Source of the DNA: Chryseobacterium aurantiacum
GTDB taxonomy: Bacteria > Bacteroidota > Bacteroidia > Flavobacteriales > Weeksellaceae
NCBI RefSeq assembly: GCF_003020585.1
Contig: NZ_PXUE01000001.1
Location: 62,001 to 126,000 of the forward strand
Length of the DNA stretch: 64,000 nucleotides
Direction of reading: 5' to 3'
The notes below the pieces were generated by a model, which was not told where the DNA came from, did not search any database, and saw nothing but the letters and a program-made list of their open reading frames with translations. Below are positions 62,883 to 64,000 of this stretch, piece after piece; position 1 is the stretch's first letter, and every line of letters starts with the position of its first letter. The translations under genes and the position numbers were made by a program.

Positions 62883-63617
62883 ATGAATCAAAACACAAAC
62901 AAAACTGTTCTTATCCTTGGTGCTAATTCAGATGTGGCAAAGCAATGCATCAGGCAATATCTTGGAAAAGGTTTTTCAGTAATAGCTGCTTCACGAAATA
63001 CACAATCTCTGGAGAATTTTATTCAGGATAATAATCTGGATCAATCTAAGTGTTCAGTTTTGTATTTTGATGCTGCTGATTTTGATTCTCATCAGAAATT
63101 CTATTCAGAACTTCCCGTAAAGCCTCATATTGTGGTTTATGCTGCTGGTTTTTTGGTAGATAATCAAAAAGCACTCACTGATTTTAAAGGTGCAAAGCAG
63201 ATGATGGAAGTTAATTATATGGGGGGAGTTTCTATTCTAAGCATTATTGCCATGGATGAAAGCAACCGTAACCTGGAAAGAATCATTGGATTATCTTCAT
63301 TATCAGGAGTGAGAGGGCGAAAAAGTAATTTTGTTTACGGAAGTACAAAAGCAGCTTTCACACAATATCTCGCAGGTTTAAGACAGGAATTGGCTTCCAG
63401 AAAAATAATGGTTAATGCCTTAGTTATAGGTTATATCAGAACAAAGATTAATGAAGGATTAGAATTGAATGAATCCTTGATAATGGAGCCGGATTATGTA
63501 GCGAAATTTATTGTTAATGCCGGAAATTCTTTTACCATCGTTCCCAATTTTAAATGGAAAATAATTTATCACATTCTTAGGCTCTTACCGGAAAGCCTAG
63601 CCGCAAAACTACCTTAG
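62883..63617 (+). CDS. SDR family oxidoreductase
   Basis: A 244-residue short-chain dehydrogenase. The Rossmann N-terminus has a GANSDVAK loop (TGxxxGxG variant), then 'YAAGFLVDN', the catalytic Ser in LSSLSGVRG, and YGSTK (Tyr-x-x-x-Lys). It resembles the SDR proteins that act on polyprenyl- or sugar-linked substrates, but the substrate is unknown. Its mRNA may be leaderless. Confidence 0.9.
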   Translation: MNQNTNKTVLILGANSDVAKQCIRQYLGKGFSVIAASRNTQSLENFIQDNNLDQSKCSVLYFDAADFDSHQKFYSELPVKPHIVVYAAGFLVDNQKALTDFKGAKQMMEVNYMGGVSILSIIAMDESNRNLERIIGLSSLSGVRGRKSNFVYGSTKAAFTQYLAGLRQELASRKIMVNALVIGYIRTKINEGLELNESLIMEPDYVAKFIVNAGNSFTIVPNFKWKIIYHILRLLPESLAAKLP

Positions 63618-64000
63618 CCATAGGATGAAAAATAATGTTTTTACAACTTAAAAACAGTTGATTCCATTTTCTATTTATAAGCCTTAAATTAAAAAAAAAT
63701 GTTCTTTTATTAACAAATAAGAGATTTTAATCTTTGAAAAAGATACTTCGGTATTTTTTTTGTTATTATAGAAACCAAACTATTTCTTCCCAGCAAGAAA
63801 TTTCTAAAATGATCATTGGTAAAGCAGCAATCATCTTTTCTGCTACCCATCTATTTTAATTCATAATACTATTGACTTTCACTCTAAAGGTTAAGGTTAA
63901 ATTTTCTTTTGAAAATAGATTATGTTTTTGTTCAATTTCATTTTAAAATCCTTTTGCCAAAGAAATTAATAGGCTAGTACAAAAAATAAGTAGTATATAA
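63618..64000. other. Intergenic region at the right edge
   Basis: A stretch of 383 AT-rich bases after the SDR gene. No frame, RNA gene, clear hairpin terminator or strong promoter box was seen. The next gene lies outside the window. Confidence 0.5.

Overview
The window is a typical low-GC Bacteroidota chromosome segment, most likely Chryseobacterium or a close relative (Weeksellaceae, Flavobacteriia). The signs are type B type IX secretion (T9SS) C-terminal domains, repeated TAnnTTTG -7 promoter boxes, a Bacteroidota PUR-family protein, a bacillithiol gene (bshB1), a roughly 300-residue NusB, and GG-type peptide leaders beginning with a LSRE-like stretch. Assignments rest on reading translated sequence; no database search was possible. 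No insertion sequence, prophage, integrase or CRISPR array was seen.

Layout. 0.1-6.4 kb: two paralogous giant secreted adhesin-like proteins with T9SS type B sorting domains. 6.5-10.9 kb: tsf, a small secreted protein, accA and gltX. 11.1-17.0 kb: a tight five-gene glycosyltransferase operon, including a two-domain fusion. 17.3-20.0 kb: rocD and a MACPF (perforin-like) lipoprotein. 20.2-24.2 kb: pdxA-yceD-rpmF-accB-accC. 24.3-27.0 kb: ribE, an orphan NtrY-like histidine kinase and trmN6. 27-31.7 kb: FtsE-like ATPase, rpmH (52 aa), nrnA, patatin, alpha/beta hydrolase and a lone ExbD. 32-36.3 kb: tilS-dsbD, then an OmpA lipoprotein. 36.8 kb: a 52-residue six-cysteine peptide precursor. 37-42.9 kb: O-methyltransferase, NlpC/P60 hydrolase, Kdo transferase, a second small surface-glycan locus and a lipoprotein. 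43-45.8 kb: leuS. 46-52 kb: ExbB-ExbD-ExbD-TonB, a small membrane protein, a PstS-like lipoprotein and a TPR protein. 52-58.7 kb: bshB1, tRNA-His, a structured intergenic element, and a two-gene unit built around a 1681-residue DUF4132 protein. 58.8-63.6 kb: PUR protein, ABC exporter, nusB-DUF1573-yajC and an SDR.

How it fits together. Most of the window is housekeeping: translation (tsf, gltX, leuS, rpmF, rpmH, tilS, trmN6, tRNA-His), fatty-acid initiation (accA, accB, accC), and envelope construction (waaA, glycosyltransferases, OmpA, TonB energisation, DsbD, YajC). The accessory content is surface and antagonism oriented: the T9SS adhesin-like pair, the MACPF lipoprotein, the knottin-like peptide and the DUF4132 pair beside tRNA-His.

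Best candidates for something undescribed: (1) the 36.8 kb peptide, whose C-X5-C-X5-CC-X4-C-X6-C spacing is that of an inhibitor cystine knot behind a GG-type leader; (2) the DUF4132 protein with a 144-residue partner that may have a ubiquitin/MoaD-like fold; (3) the MACPF lipoprotein; and (4) three genes whose -7 box ends four or five bases before the ATG, suggesting leaderless mRNAs.
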